From positions 7,504,834 to 7,568,833 of the forward strand of contig CAKAKS010000060.1 of the NCBI GenBank assembly GCA_916700875.1: a stretch of DNA of 64,000 nucleotides. The letters run 5' to 3'. Position numbers and translations under genes: made by a program. Shown one piece after another: positions 35,395 through 47,224 of this stretch. This stretch comes from Sebastes aleutianus. Lineage: Eukaryota; Chordata; Actinopteri; Perciformes; Sebastidae. Under the pieces are notes generated by a model. That model did no database searches. It worked only from the letters and a program-made list of their open reading frames with translations, and was not told where the DNA came from. Numbering within the stretch: the first letter of the stretch is position 1; every line of letters begins with the position of its first letter.

Positions 35395-35572
35395 AGATGA
35401 GTCCCAGTTAAGAGGAAAATCTGGAGTTTTACTAGTTTACTTTTTTTTTTTCTTTTTTTTTTGGCAATTAATAATGCCCAAAACTCCCTCTTCCCTTTGT
35501 GAATGTGGCTGTGCTGTATGCTGCATTCAAGTGATGTGGGAATATTTGCCAGAACGTGTAGTGAGTTCTTAA

Positions 35573-36331
35573 AGGGATAGTTCGGGTGTTTTGAGTTATA
35601 TGAGGTACTTATACATAGTCAGTGTATTACCTACAGTAGATGGCAGTCAGCACGCTCCAGGCAGACAGGAGTACCAGCACGGGAGCAAAGCAATGTGGAC
35701 GGGGACGTCAGCAAAAGATATTTTAGCCACCACTTTACTTTGCCGTGAGACAGCTATTAAGTCTATGTTTCTGACAGGGAACTGAACCCGTTGTATCCAC
35801 CAGACTCCATTGAAAAAAACTATAATTTCACCCTGCAGGACACAGGGGGTTGCTGGTCTACCGCTGCCTCAATCGGTTAGTTTGTTTGTGCTATTGTGTG
35901 AGTTAGGTGAATCCGAACAAACCAAAGTCACACAAACAACACAAACATTCTAACCTATTGAGGCAGCAGTAGACCAGCAACTCCTGTGGTCTGAGAGGTA
36001 AAATTATAGTTTTTTTCAATGGAGTCTGGTTGCTTTGGCGAGAGCAGAGAGAACGGTTTCGGTTCCCGTTGGAAACATGGACTGTATAGTTGTCTGACGG
36101 TAAGTTAAAGCAGTGAAAATACTCTAAATATAGTGTATACTTCAACTAATATTGATTTTTTTAGATGGCCCTTTCTTTAAAGTGTCTAAAATATGTTTTG
36201 CCCCGTCCACATCAGTTCATTGCTTTGCTTCCGTGCCTTAACTCCTGTCTGCTTCTCCAAACTGGGGCGTGCCGAACACTGACTTTGGATAAGTACCTCG
36301 TACTATACTTCAAAACCACTGAACTATCCCT
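35573..36331. mobile_element. Foldback (palindromic) DNA element between TTAA sites
   Basis: The whole 759-bp segment is a long inverted repeat. Outer arms: AGGGATAGTTCGGGTGTTTT against the complement of the right end AAAACCACTGAACTATCCCT. Inner arms of about 95 bases: CCATTGAAAAAAACTATAAT and TTGCTGGTCTACCGCTGCCT, mirrored at 35960-36030, around a short centre near 35900. TTAA flanks both sides (35569-35572 and 36332-36335). No coding capacity. Arms have diverged by substitutions and small indels. Confidence 0.85.
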
Positions 36332-36573
36332 TTAACCACCATGAAAAGTGATAGATTTTTTTTTTTTTTAAGTAAATTTTTCATTTCAAAGAAGTTTATA
36401 TTAAAGGTTGATTCATACATTTGTATGATTGAATTTGTGCTCATTCAAAGACAGTGTAATGAAATGCTGAATGACTTTAAAACAGCTCAGTATTTTTTTT
36501 ATAATGAGGAGGTCTTTGTTTCCCTGGCACAAAAGGGGAATAAATATAAAAACTCAAATAAACTAAAACATCG

Positions 36574-36660
36574 ATATCGGCTATCGGCTATCGGCTATCG
36601 GCTATCGGCTATCGGCTAAATTGTTATTTTAAACATCGGTATCGGCCCAGAATTGGAGCA
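36574..36660. repeat. (CTATCGG)n heptanucleotide array in a GATACC-type repeat
   Basis: Six units of CTATCGG, then AACATCGGTATCGGCCCAG, which resembles the terminal part of the hAT-type repeat at 58530-58640 (CCGATACC, GGGTATCGGC). The array probably grew from TATCGG motifs of that element. Confidence 0.6.
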
Positions 36661-37081
36661 TCCGTAGAAAATTCACATTTCCAAATCTTTTTTTTTGGGG
36701 TATTTTGCAGACATGGCAAAGGTCATCGTATCAAATGTAGAACATAACTCAGTGTCTGTGACATGAAATAAAAACAGAAAAATGACCATCCCTTACCCCC
36801 ACCCCATGTAGGTCACGAAAGGGGGAAAAAATAAATAACTAAATAAAAAAAATATCTATTAATATTAATAGTAATAAAATAAAAAATAAAGTAAATTAAT
36901 AGAAAATAAAACAAAATTCACATTTCCACTCTGTAGTGTTTCAGAATGTGATGATTGTGACACATTAGTAGCAGAACTGCTCCACGATACTATCTAGTGG
37001 TCAGGACCTGTGTGTGTCTGTGTGTGTGTGTGTGTGCGTGTGCGTGTGCGTGTGCGTTTGTGTGTGTGTGTGTCTGCGTGT

Positions 37082-37113
<32 letters not shown>

Positions 37114-38419
37114 TTGCGCAGGATGTGTGCAGACTGTGTATACGTATCAGTGTGATATAATTGCAAGATGTATGACAAGATAATTGCACATGTGCGCGTG
37201 TGTCTTTTTAACGTGTAAATGTGTGCGTGTGTGTGTGTGTGTGTGTGTTCATGCGTGTTGGTCCATGCATGTGTGTATTTATGTTCGGCCATTATAATTA
37301 CAGGATTTGCGACATGATAATTGCACGCGTGTCTGTGAATGTGCGCATATGTGCATTCATATTTATCCATTATAATTACATGGTTTGAGACAAACCGTGT
37401 GTGTGTGTGTGTGTGTGTGTGTTTGTGTTGGTGTCTATGGCAGAAACCCACTAAATTAGACAGACACAGTGAGTCATCGTCCCCGCCTAATTTCTTCTTC
37501 AGTGTGCGTCTTAATATGCAAATTCTGTAATGTTTCAGGTTTATGAAGCAAAGGCGTGTGTGTATGTGCTGCTATGCACTCTGAGCAGTGTGTGTGTGTG
37601 TGTATGTGTTTACCTTGTCTCTCTGTGCATGGCTGCCTGCTGTCTGATTTTGTCTCCTTTATTTACTTCCCATCCAGCTTATTTACTAGTCAGTCAGACA
37701 TCCACCCAGCCCACGTTTACACTGACCTAAATAGGCACATCATCTGTGTGTGAGTGTGTGTGTGTGACCATGTCTACTTGTATCTGTGTCTGAGTGTGAG
37801 TGTATATTATGTGTTTATATCGGTGATTGTGTGTGTGTGTGTGTGTGTATTGCAGCTCAGTGTAGTCAATAGCCGTATTGAAGCTGCTGTCATTGTGTAG
37901 CAGCCTTCACATTAATGCTTCAATCTCCACTCCCTGAATTCCTCTGATTCCTCAGATAGCAGCAAACCTCCATCCAGCCAGACGCATTCAGACGCCTCAT
38001 TCACACTCCATTTTCTTCTGCTGCCGTCTGTGTCATGACAACGGGGCGCCGTCACGAAACATAAACAGTATGAGTATGAGTAAGGCTCGACAGAGAGTAT
38101 ACGGGAACCGACGCTTTTCGTTAATGAGTTGTTGACTCATCGGTATCAGGAGACACTTTTCATACATGGAACCCACATTATCGGTTTGCTCGATTATCAT
38201 ATTATTATTATTATTATTACATATTGGTCGGCTGAAATTGTGTCAAGTCTGGTTGCCTTCTGAATATGTGGCTTTTTTGTAGTCCCTACATTGACAGCAC
38301 TGCTGACAGTGACAAGTTTGATAGTAATGACACCACAAAAGTTCTGAATGATGGATTTTAAAACTTATTTTTCAGTTGCATGCCTGTCTGGATTGCTTGA
38401 CATGTAAAAGGGTAACTTA
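36661..38419. other. No gene; GT-rich microsatellite cluster 37010-37850
   Basis: (GT)n runs at about 37010-37122, 37222-37248, 37398-37422 and 37823-37850 with TG-rich intervals, after an ATAAATAA-rich block at 36820-36920. No supported exon. Confidence 0.6.
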
Positions 38420-38655
38420 TAGGGCTGGGACGATTCACCTATCTCCCGATTCGATACTATCACGATTCTTAGGGGGTCAATTCGATATGTATTGCAATTT
38501 TTAAGTATTGCGATTCGATATTGCGATTTATTGCAAGTTTTGATATTTTTCAGAGATTGCATCCGCATTTTGGCAAATTCCACGCAATTCCGCGTTATAC
38601 AGCTGATTCCATTTTTATCATCAGATACCGTGAGTCCGTCTGTGTTTTCCGCATC
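38420..38655 (-). mobile_element. hAT-type family-2 right-end fragment, inverted
   Basis: Begins TAGGGCTGGGACGATTCACC and continues CTATCTCCCGATTCGATACT and ATATGTATTGCAATTTTTAA, the reverse complement of the family-2 right end at 46000-46104. Confidence 0.6.
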
Positions 38656-39075
38656 ATAGGTTCCTACTTTAATGTTCAAAAAACACATTATTTTTCCCAT
38701 CCTGTCCGTCTGAATATACCTGTATTCGCCCTCTGTCTGAAAGGCTCCGTTTTAGCGCCTGTCTCTTTAAGACCTCCCTCCTGAAAAAGCCCAGTCTGCT
38801 CTGATTGGCTTGTGAGAAAAATATGATGCACCTTAGCAAAGGTAGTTCTCAAGCTGCGGGAGGTATATTCTAATGAGCCTGCATGTGACATAGCAAGGGG
38901 AGTCAAATCTGATTGGCTTGTTAAAATCACATGTTTTCTGATCTAGACAGCTACACTAACAACAATTACTGGGTCGTCTTATTTCACAGTTCGTGGGTTG
39001 GTAGGTACTCCAGATACCCAACTGTATGAGCACAAGCACTGAAAAAGTGAGTTCTTCGTGATAAGGCCCCATAAA
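38656..39075 (+). repeat. Repeat X, longer copy
   Basis: TTTAATGTTCAAAAAACACA matches the block at 7945-7965. It continues with CTGTCCGTCTGAATATACCT, CTCCGTTTTAGCGCCTGTC and CCAGTCTGCTCTGATTGGCT, a family I associate with fish genomes. It directly adjoins the family-2 hAT fragment. Confidence 0.5.
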
Positions 39076-40497
39076 TGTGTCGGGACGGATGATTGAAGAA
39101 AACTGGATGATGACGGACGACAGAAAATGATTTACAACCGTTTCTTAACATTTCCTGCACAATCCGCCATCTCCTCTGCGCGGCAAGGACACATCTTTTT
39201 CACCGCGTGTTCGTTTAACCAGCCTTGATTTGTTTAGCTGAACAGCCAGCCAGCCAGACTGCCTATCTGCTCTGATTCAGTTGTTGATATGATGGCTGAG
39301 GTTACTGAGTTTAAGACGTTATTTTGGCTCAGCCTGTCGGGGCTGCCTGCCTGCTGAGATCCTCTGCTAGGTTGGCTAGGTAGCGCGTGGGCGTGTGTGC
39401 GAGCACGTGTGTGCATGGACATTTCTTTGTGTGCGCACTTGCGTGAGTGTGTGTGAGTGTGTGTGTGTTTCATGTGTGGCGTGCACGTGTGTGTGTCTGT
39501 ACCTTATTGGTGTGCGTGGGAGTGTGCGTGGGCAGAGCGTTAAAGCTGACAGTGAGCAGGCAACCTGAGGACATATTTATGAGGTTTCTCACTGTCGACG
39601 CTAACCAGTGAATATTAACCTGATGCTCTCTCAGCACCTTAAGCTGCAAAACACACAGAGCCAACATTTTCAAATTTTCTTTCTCATCTGTGTAATGCAC
39701 TGATAAGTCTGTTATGGGGGAAAGTGCACGGAGAAAATGGGAAGAGGGCTAGGTCAGACTGCGCCATTATTGCTGTCAGGTGATTTCATCATGATAAAGA
39801 TATCATCCATCTTGTATCTAAATGGGTGTAGATCCATGTGAGCCTTATTCCGTATTAGCTCAAGGCTTCATAAAGTGCAGAGAGAGGCCATAAACTCAGG
39901 AGAACTGTGGGTTTAAATCACCCTGTCAAGGGTGTTCAGCTTATTCTCACCTGATTATTATTCACATCTGAAATATATATATATATATTTATATATATAT
40001 ATATAGATATATATATATCTATATATATCTATATATAGATATATATAGATATATAGATATAGAATGATGAATAAATGATAAAGGTATACTTATTAAAAAG
40101 TGATGTTTTTGAATATTGAGTGATAAAGAGTGAGAATAAAAGCACAAAACAAATGTGGGTTCAGCCTTGGAGGAAAAGCGCAGACAATGAATTTGATTTG
40201 ATCCATGGTAAAAAAAACAACAAAACAAATCAGAGGAGCCCGGGCACGATCCTCGTCATCCCTTCGCAAAAAGAAAAATCATCATCACATGATGTTGAAG
40301 TGAACATTATGTTCTTAGCAGAGACAGAAAGGAGAACTGACAGGTTGCACCTGCATGCTGGTTAGACACCAGAGAAAGGGCTGAACAAAAGACCAAATTA
40401 ACGGTTTGGCTTGTAACATTTGACCTCCATAGGGAGGAAATGATCCTGCTCTTACGCTCCACTGACCTCGACCCTGACGTGAGGACCATAGACTGTC
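39076..40497. other. No gene; (TA)n/GATA palindromic AT block 39972-40062
   Basis: TG/GC-rich 39370-39535, unique-looking DNA, then about 90 bases of TA repeats with symmetric AGATATAT/ATATCTAT units that can fold on themselves. Confidence 0.5.
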
Positions 40498-41073
40498 TAT
40501 AAGAAGTGGACGTAGTCACCGTGACGTCACCCATTGGTTTGTGAACTGACGTTTTGAAGACTTGAGTTTGGCATTTTGGCCATCGCCATCTTGGTTTTGG
40601 CCGTCGCCATCTTGGTTTTTGGTCGTCGCCATCTTGGTTTTTGACTGTTGCCATCTTGGTTTTTAGTCGTCGCCATCTATGTTTTTGTCCGTCGCCATCT
40701 TGTTTTCTTGCCGTCGCCATCTATGTTTTTGGTCGTCGCCATCTTGGTTTCCGGCTGTTGCTATCTTGGTTTTTGGTCGCTGCCATCTTGGTTTTTGGCC
40801 GTCACCATCTTGGTTTCCGGCTGTTGCCATCTTGGTTTTGGGTCGCCGCCATCTTGGTTTCCGGCTGTTGCCATCTTGGTTTTGGGTCGCCGCCATCTTG
40901 GTTTTTGGCCGTCACCATCTTGGTTTTTGACTGTTGCCATCTTGTTTTTTTGCAACCAGAAGTGACATGAGATGGCGCTGAAAAACAACCAAATGCTGAA
41001 TGAGACATTTTTAGGCGACCAAAAAGGTTACAATTAACTTTTATAAGAAGTGGACGTAGTCACCGTGACGTCA
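40498..41073 (+). repeat. Repeat block bounded by a 32-bp direct repeat
   Basis: TATAAGAAGTGGACGTAGTC plus ACCGTGACGTCA occurs at 40498-40529 and again at 41042-41073, flanking the 22-bp minisatellite. Each copy ends in a palindromic CRE (TGACGTCA). The arrangement suggests expansion inside, or recombination between, two copies of an interspersed repeat. Confidence 0.7.
40585..40957 (+). repeat. 22-bp minisatellite, about 17 copies
   Basis: Unit GCCATCTTGGTTTTTGGTCG plus TC, with period 21-23 and variants (GACTGT, CCGGCTGT, GGTCGCC, TATGTT). Because 22 is not a multiple of three and the unit lacks stops in most phases, every frame on both strands stays open. This explains the PSWFL/RRHLGF and QDGDGQKPRW peptides, which are not genes. 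Confidence 0.95.
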
Positions 41074-42036
41074 TCCAATTATATCCATCTATTTTTAACT
41101 CTAAAACTGCCAAGAAATTGTTTTAGAATCCTTGAAAGTACTTTTGAAATCACTCAAAATCTCAATGTGCTAACACAACTGTGTGCTGAGATCAATCCGA
41201 TTTTACCCTGTTGCTCATTCTTACATTCATCTCTATAACAACAGAGGATTCAGATATACCTAAGCATTTCACATTGTTCCATGTTGTTTGAAACGTTGAT
41301 GTTTGTCCCAGCTGCTTTTCTCTACCTCCCTTAAAAGACTAACTCAAAACCTCAATAGGTCTACTTAAAGGGGCTTTTCATGGTAAACAAACCGTTTTCT
41401 TCACATTCAGCATTTCTCACCACATCGCATTGTGTCCATCCTCAAGGGTGCATTCACACAGAGAGCGGATGCTGCTGCAGACTGCATTGTTTCCAACGTA
41501 AACGCGATGACAGACATACAGTGATGGCAGCAGCAGTGTCCGCCGGTGGATGCACACAGCTCTCTGTGTTTGCTTGTCATGTGACCATGGCAACTAAAGA
41601 GACCAAACCAAGTTAAACGTAGGAGCTAATTTTACTGGTGTCTGAATTATACGCCAGCAGTCAACTAACATATCAATTAAAAAATGGTCTTGGAGCAACA
41701 TGGGCTTCAAAGTATTGACTGAAGCATGCAGTCATGGCCTCCTTCTGGGTGCACCACACTGCCTGCCTGATCTCTCTCCAGCAACTTTGTTTTTGTATTT
41801 TGCTTGTCCTTGTAGTTCTTGATGCGAATAATCGTACAACTGGGGATAACATGGCAGCAATTAGACAGTCTCTCGCATTCATGGTGTTTTACTTGGGTGT
41901 ATTAAAAGGAGCGTGAAGGTTATTGGAAATCAACATTGGTAAAAAAAAGAGTAGCACCGGCACACGCTGACTCCAAACCAACACATTTACATCACAGTTG
42001 GATCTTTGTCAGGTTTAAAAATGGATACCACACCTG

Positions 42037-42087
<51 letters not shown>

Positions 42088-43361
42088 CAACATGCTCTAT
42101 GATGGCCGCTGTGATTAACCGTCCAACCCAGTCAGGGTGATAAACATCTCAAAACAAGTAACAATTCAATGAGTTCACAATGAAAACACTATCAAACTAG
42201 AAGGGCACTTGGAGAGCGCAGACCATAAGTGAAAAATAATTGTGTGTAGTGACTCATTAAGGACCGCCTACTCAACTGATGTCCTGCTGGGATCTGCGGG
42301 TCTCTGCGCTCCTCATGTGAATGGAACGTCAGACGTGAGTGCCTGTCTGCCTCGCAGCATGGAAACGGCCTCTGTGCTCTGCTGTAATCTGTCGGTACAA
42401 CTGTATTTTATTCAAATATATCTTATCTATAGGCTACATATCTGCAGACAATCAGACTAGGCACGCAAAATGCATTATTATCTCACTGTCGGAGATGTGT
42501 CTGTGTTTTTGTTCCGGGGCTTTACACAGCCCGTCCACCCACTCGCTCTCTCTCATCCCCGGCTCTCTGAAGCTCTGTACCCCGCTGTTGCCTGGCAAAG
42601 GCAGCGCTGTCGGCGGTGCGGAGGTCCCCGGGTTCCGCCAGTACAATAACCTTTTATTTTGATGTTAATGAAATGTTCCTAAAATGTACCTGAATTCGCG
42701 AATATGTAGGATATTATTACTGACATTACTGTAATATTACGTCACAACGTCTGCTGTATTAGCCATGTGTTTACTAGGCTACGTGTTTATTTGCATCTAG
42801 AGCGGGGGAGAAAGACCGGATCACAAGTGGTCACTGGAGACGCATGTGGAGACGCATTCTAATGCCAAGTGTGAACACAGAGCAGTCCACTTGTGTTGGG
42901 ATCACTCAGGACGCATGTTACTGCCAACGTCTGAACAGGGCCAAAGTGACCAGGAAGACGAGAGTGACCTTCTTCCCTCCCGTGCATTGCTTCACATGTG
43001 AGGAAATCCACATGAAGTGTCCAGCGTGTGCTGCCAGGCCAGCAGGAGGCCCCGAGACAAAGAGAGGGTTAAAACACAGTGTAACTTTGCTGCCATATAG
43101 CGTGACTGCATCTCCCGGAGGCATACACAAGTACATTCACTTCCTGGCCAGAACACACACACACACACACACTCACACTGAAGAACAGCAGTGATGCACT
43201 GTCTGGACTGCAGAAAGGAGACACAGCCTGAAGGTCTCTCTCTACTTCTCTCCCTCTTTCTGTCACCGTTTCTCTCTCTCTCTCTCTCCTTCGCTATGGG
43301 TGTCAATTGTGCCAAGTCAGCACAACTCTGACATGCTTAATTATCCTGGTAGAGCCAGAGA
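41074..43361. other. No gene recognised; (TA)n at 42036-42088, CpG-rich 42515-42645
   Basis: TA-rich run, a short CpG-rich patch (CCCCGCTGTTGCCTGGC, GTCGGCGGTGCGGAGG) and (CA)n at about 43150-43173. No supported exon. Confidence 0.4.
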
Positions 43362-43740
43362 GGGGAGGGAAGGAGCCGAGAGAGAGGGGTGAGGAGAGAC
43401 AGGGGGGGAGAAGAATTTAGGGGATAAAAAGAGAAGATGATAAGACAAGGGGAGAGAGGGAGTGAGGAGGGGAGTCAAAAAGAGGACAGGCGTATAAGAG
43501 GGGAGGAGAGAAAAGAGGTGGAGAGAGGAAAAGGTGAAAGAAAAAAGAGGAGTGGAGGCAGAGAGGCAGCAGGTTGGAAAGATGCCCCAATCCTTCATGG
43601 CTCGCAGACGCATCTGCAACACATTTATTACCATACCGCCCTGCAAAGCTGCTGCTCGCCTCATATCAAAGATGCAGGCTGGAGGGCAGAGAGAGAGCAG
43701 AGAGCAGGGAAAGGGAGAGTGATGGAGACCGAGGGGACAA
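43362..43740 (+). repeat. Polypurine tract
   Basis: About 200 bases almost free of pyrimidines (43362-43570), then a mixed section and more GA-rich sequence to 43740. Low-complexity frames on both strands are rejected as genes. Confidence 0.8.
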
Positions 43741-44019
43741 CAGTCTGACAACTCACAGTTACCATGGAAAATGCAGAACCCTGTGCCTCGCTAATCTGCA
43801 GTGTGTGGCAGCATTTTAATGTGTGTGCATGTGCATTATGTTAATAATTAACCGTTAACTGACATTACGAATTTTAACCGATTAAGGTTAGCAGTTAAAC
43901 GGTTAAAAGAAATATTAAAAAATAGGTAAAAAGCTGAGCAAAACTCAGAGGAGCAGCTCGTCACTTATAGGAGCATAGCTGGTCCACCTTAACAGCCCAC
44001 CTTAAGAGAGTCTGAGCTG

Positions 44020-44230
44020 GTGTTGCAGGAAACAAATCATTCTGGGGGAGGCAACCCATACCCCCCGCTTTGGTTTTGAAATCCTCCCTTTTTTTAAGGT
44101 CTCAAGGTTGGCAAGTATGGCTGAGATCGAAATGAAGGCCGGGTTCAAAGATTGGTATGGTCCAAGCAAGGATGCCGAAAGGGGTCGGAAGTGGGGAACA
44201 CACACACACACACTTTTACACCCCGGGCCC
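44020..44230 (+). repeat. Repeat V end joined to repeat W
   Basis: 44020-44122 matches the reverse complement of 1024-1140 and ends CAAGGTTGGCAAGTATGG. From 44122 the sequence matches repeat W at 15441 (AAATGAAGGCCGG). A short (CA)n run lies at 44198-44212. Confidence 0.5.
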
Positions 44231-44389
44231 GATTTGGTGTTGTGGATGGTGCTAACATTTGATGACATGATTCATACAAATGGCTAACACCAAAGCTGAG
44301 GCGTATGAGGCTGCTGTTAGTTTTGTGATACTGGGTCAAACCAAAGTATTTATACATATAGAAATATTGACCTTTGATGACGCTATATG

Positions 44390-44670
44390 AAAAGTTAAGG
44401 GATCAACAAACTCATCCTTTTATGAACTTTGTGTGTCTGAACCAGATTCTGTATCCATGCTTCTAGTATGTGGAGATATTTCACGGGATGAATGAAAGCT
44501 TTGACCTGCTGGTGGCACTACATGATAAGTCAGGGGATAAACCAAAGTCTTTAGAATTCATCCTCTGGGAACTCTGAAGGTCTGTACCAAATTTTGTGCT
44601 TATCTATGCGTTATTTGTCAAGATATTTCTGTCTGAACTAAAGCCATCTGTACAGCCATGCTGCGAGCTA
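44390..44670 (+). repeat. Probable fish interspersed repeat
   Basis: Blocks such as CTGCTGGTGGCACTACATGA, AGTCAGGGGATAAACCAAAG, TCATCCTCTGGGAACTCTGA and TCAAGATATTTCTGTCTG resemble a dispersed repeat I associate with fish genomes. Only one copy is visible here, so the call rests on recollection. Confidence 0.35.
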
Positions 44671-45057
44671 AAAATCCTTTTAAGATCAAGGTTAAATGAC
44701 TCCAGGATGTCTCATATGATAAAACAGATTGGACAAGTCTTGGTGAGAGGAGGATAATGTAAAGACATTCATCCTCAACCCCCGTTGAAATATCACTTTA
44801 AGTCTTAGTACCAACATTAATGTCAGCACTTCATTCGAATGATAAAATGACTCAGTATAATCAGTTTTCTCCACATGGAAAATCAATACTGGGAGTCTTG
44901 CAGGCCGGCTGCTGTGATGGTGAAATAGACTTACTGAGAATTAACACTTGGATGTGGAGGGGTCCATGTTTCTTCATACAGGTTGAACTCTATTAGCAGT
45001 GTGCCTCAGCATGTTACGCTATAAACAGCCTCTTTTTCTACTGTGTTATAATTAGAG
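44671..45057. other. No gene recognised
   Basis: Unique-looking intronic sequence. Confidence 0.4.
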
Positions 45058-46104
45058 ATGCAGAGATTGCAATTTACTTGGTCGATTCAGATTTTTTTAA
45101 TGCCAGTATCAATGTATTTGCTTCATTTGAGTCTATGCGGAGGTAGAAGGAAGTTACCGCTTTTGTTGTTGTAGTCTGAGTAACGTGACGTCATATCCGT
45201 TCCGTATCCTTCAACCAAAACAAACCGCAGCGAGCCGAAACGATAAAGTAGAAAATGGCGGAGGGTCTGTGTGGATATGACCTGCACCCTCACATGTTAA
45301 ATCCAAAGTGGTAAACACTACACATCCAGTAAAGTACGGAAACACTTTGGGTTTCACACATTGCAGGAAAAGCAGAGCTAGACATCACGGCTAAAGCTGC
45401 ATGCTAACTCTGTCACGGATAGGAAACGTTATCGTATTGTGGTAACGTGCGGTCAAGCCGGCCGTCATTCTCATCTCCGTGGTCAAATGGGCCGACGCTA
45501 CAACTGTAGAGCACCCATATACTGACATTTATGTTAAATGCATTCAAACGGCCCCGATGGAGCTGACCATGGATGTATAAAGAGAACGGAGCTAACGGGA
45601 GAGCTAGAGACGGCCTTGGAGAAGTTAGAGGAAGTATACACGTGTGACTACATTCGGTTTTCAAAATATAGTGTTAACAAAGGGAACTGTATATACAAAA
45701 TACATATATGGAAATAAGATTGATTGGATTATATTGACCAGAAGTATAAAACATTACATGTCCCTTATAAATCAAAAAGAAAATACCACTAATTTGTGAG
45801 AGAAATGTCTTTATTCTTAGATTTTTGGGTTGCTGGGGGAAAAAAGTAATAAATAATTCCTGACAATGACTGATATATTTGACTTCTCTGACTACATACA
45901 TGCTGAAAATCAAACATTCTTACTGTATTAATTTAGATATTTTCCAAAGCAAAAGTCCCAAGAAGTATATGATTCAACTTTTTCCCATGGTCTAGTAAAT
46001 GTTAACAAAAATCGTAATAAATCGTAATACATATCGAATCGGCACACATAGTATCGTGATAGTATCGAATCGGGAGATGGGTGAATTGTCCCAGCCTTAA
46101 TCTC
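45058..46104 (+). mobile_element. hAT-type family-2 element, longest copy
   Basis: Left part TTAATGCCAGTATCAATG, GAGTCTATGCGGAGGTAG and AACGTGACGTCATATCCG matches 5984 and 10135. The remainder matches 29137-29998 at high identity. The right end ATTGTCCCAGCCTTA is the family terminus; the left terminus has decayed. The 83-codon minus frame 45413-45664 is shared with 29280-29531 but follows overall repeat identity. A CRE palindrome lies at 45186-45193. Confidence 0.65.
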
Positions 46105-46724
46105 TAGTTCTAACGCTGCTGGTCTGAGAGCTGTGACTGCAGCAACAACAGCCCGCTGCCTCTCCTTTACTCACACACGCACAGAAACACACACATCCAA
46201 TCGGACGCCCAAGGACACTTTGGTAGCCACATACCGAGAAACACACTGAGAAACACACACACTCTCACACTGCTAAAAACAAGTATCCGGCCCCCAGTCT
46301 GTCACTGGCAAGCGACGACTGCAACACTTTGTTATATCACAGGCACAACCACACACAACCACACACACACTAGTCAAAGTGCAATTCACGTCACACATTT
46401 TCTGTCTGAGTCTGCATGAGCAGTTTTTCTTCCCCACTGTGGGATTTGGTTTCTCCTTGTTAGAGAACAGTGCGGGAGTTGAAAGTAACAGGAAATAGCA
46501 ATAACAAAAAAAAGCCCTCCCTTTGTCTCTCAGCAATCATTTCCTCGAAAGGAAAGATTCCCTTTTGAGACCTTTGATGTGAAACGTTAGTTCTGCGGAG
46601 AACGAGCCGGCTGAAAGTCAATATCACACGTCCTGTAATGCTCCACTGGTGTCATAATGGAGAGGTCAGACCAGTTTGGTTTAAATGTAGTTTTACTCTT
46701 CCTCTCATGCCTCGTAATCCTCCT
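46105..46724. other. No gene recognised; CA-rich 46155-46275
   Basis: Scattered ACACAC stretches. No supported exon. Confidence 0.45.
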
Positions 46725-47045
46725 CTTCCTCTCCCTATCTCCTCCTGCTTTCCCTCCCTCTCGCTCCTTATCATATCCTCATTATCACCTTCATCCTCAG
46801 AGCTCTCATCACCCACAATCTTATCATCATCACCACCATCCTCGTCATCACTGTTCTCTATCCTCTCTTCCTCCTCCTACTCCTCCTCCTCCTCCTCCTC
46901 GCTGCCACTTCCCTTTCTTCCCTCTCTTCCGCTTCCTGTCTATTGTTGCCGCTGCCATCTGTCCTTCTTTCTGCTCTTTCTGCTCTTTCTGCATCCTTTC
47001 CTTTCCTCTCCTCCTCCTCCTCCTCCTCCCGTCTGGTTTCTGCAG
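46725..47045 (-). repeat. Polypyrimidine tract with (TCC)n
   Basis: C/T-rich over about 320 bases, with (TCC)n near 46869-46901 and 47012-47030, and with TCATCATCACC units. All frames through it are low complexity. Confidence 0.8.
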
Positions 47046-47224
47046 GCAGAGCAGACTGTTTCCTTGCTCGCCTCTCGAGGCAGACAGGTCGACAGACAAA
47101 ACTGACGTCAAAGGCAATGACGGACAGGAAAAGAGGAGAGGCACAGGAAGCAGTGAAGAAAGAGTGTGAGAGAAGAAGAAGGGACAAAATGGGAAAGTGA
47201 AGTTTGACAGCATATAGGGATGTT

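Noticed and set aside
35201..35572. Plus-strand 123-codon frame
   Set aside because: Antisense shadow of the LINE reverse-transcriptase fragment, then runs into poly(T).
36990..37530. THTHTH-rich minus frame and VCVC plus frames
   Set aside because: Translation of (GT)n/(CA)n runs.
40585..40957. CRISPR-like array
   Set aside because: Units are head-to-tail without unique spacers, in a vertebrate genome; it is a minisatellite.
40307..41008. Many overlapping frames on both strands around 40.3-41.0 kb
   Set aside because: Generated by a 22-bp minisatellite that lacks stops in most phases.
29280..45664. Similar 83-codon minus frames at 29280-29531 and 45413-45664
   Set aside because: Both lie in hAT family-2 copies and reflect overall repeat identity.
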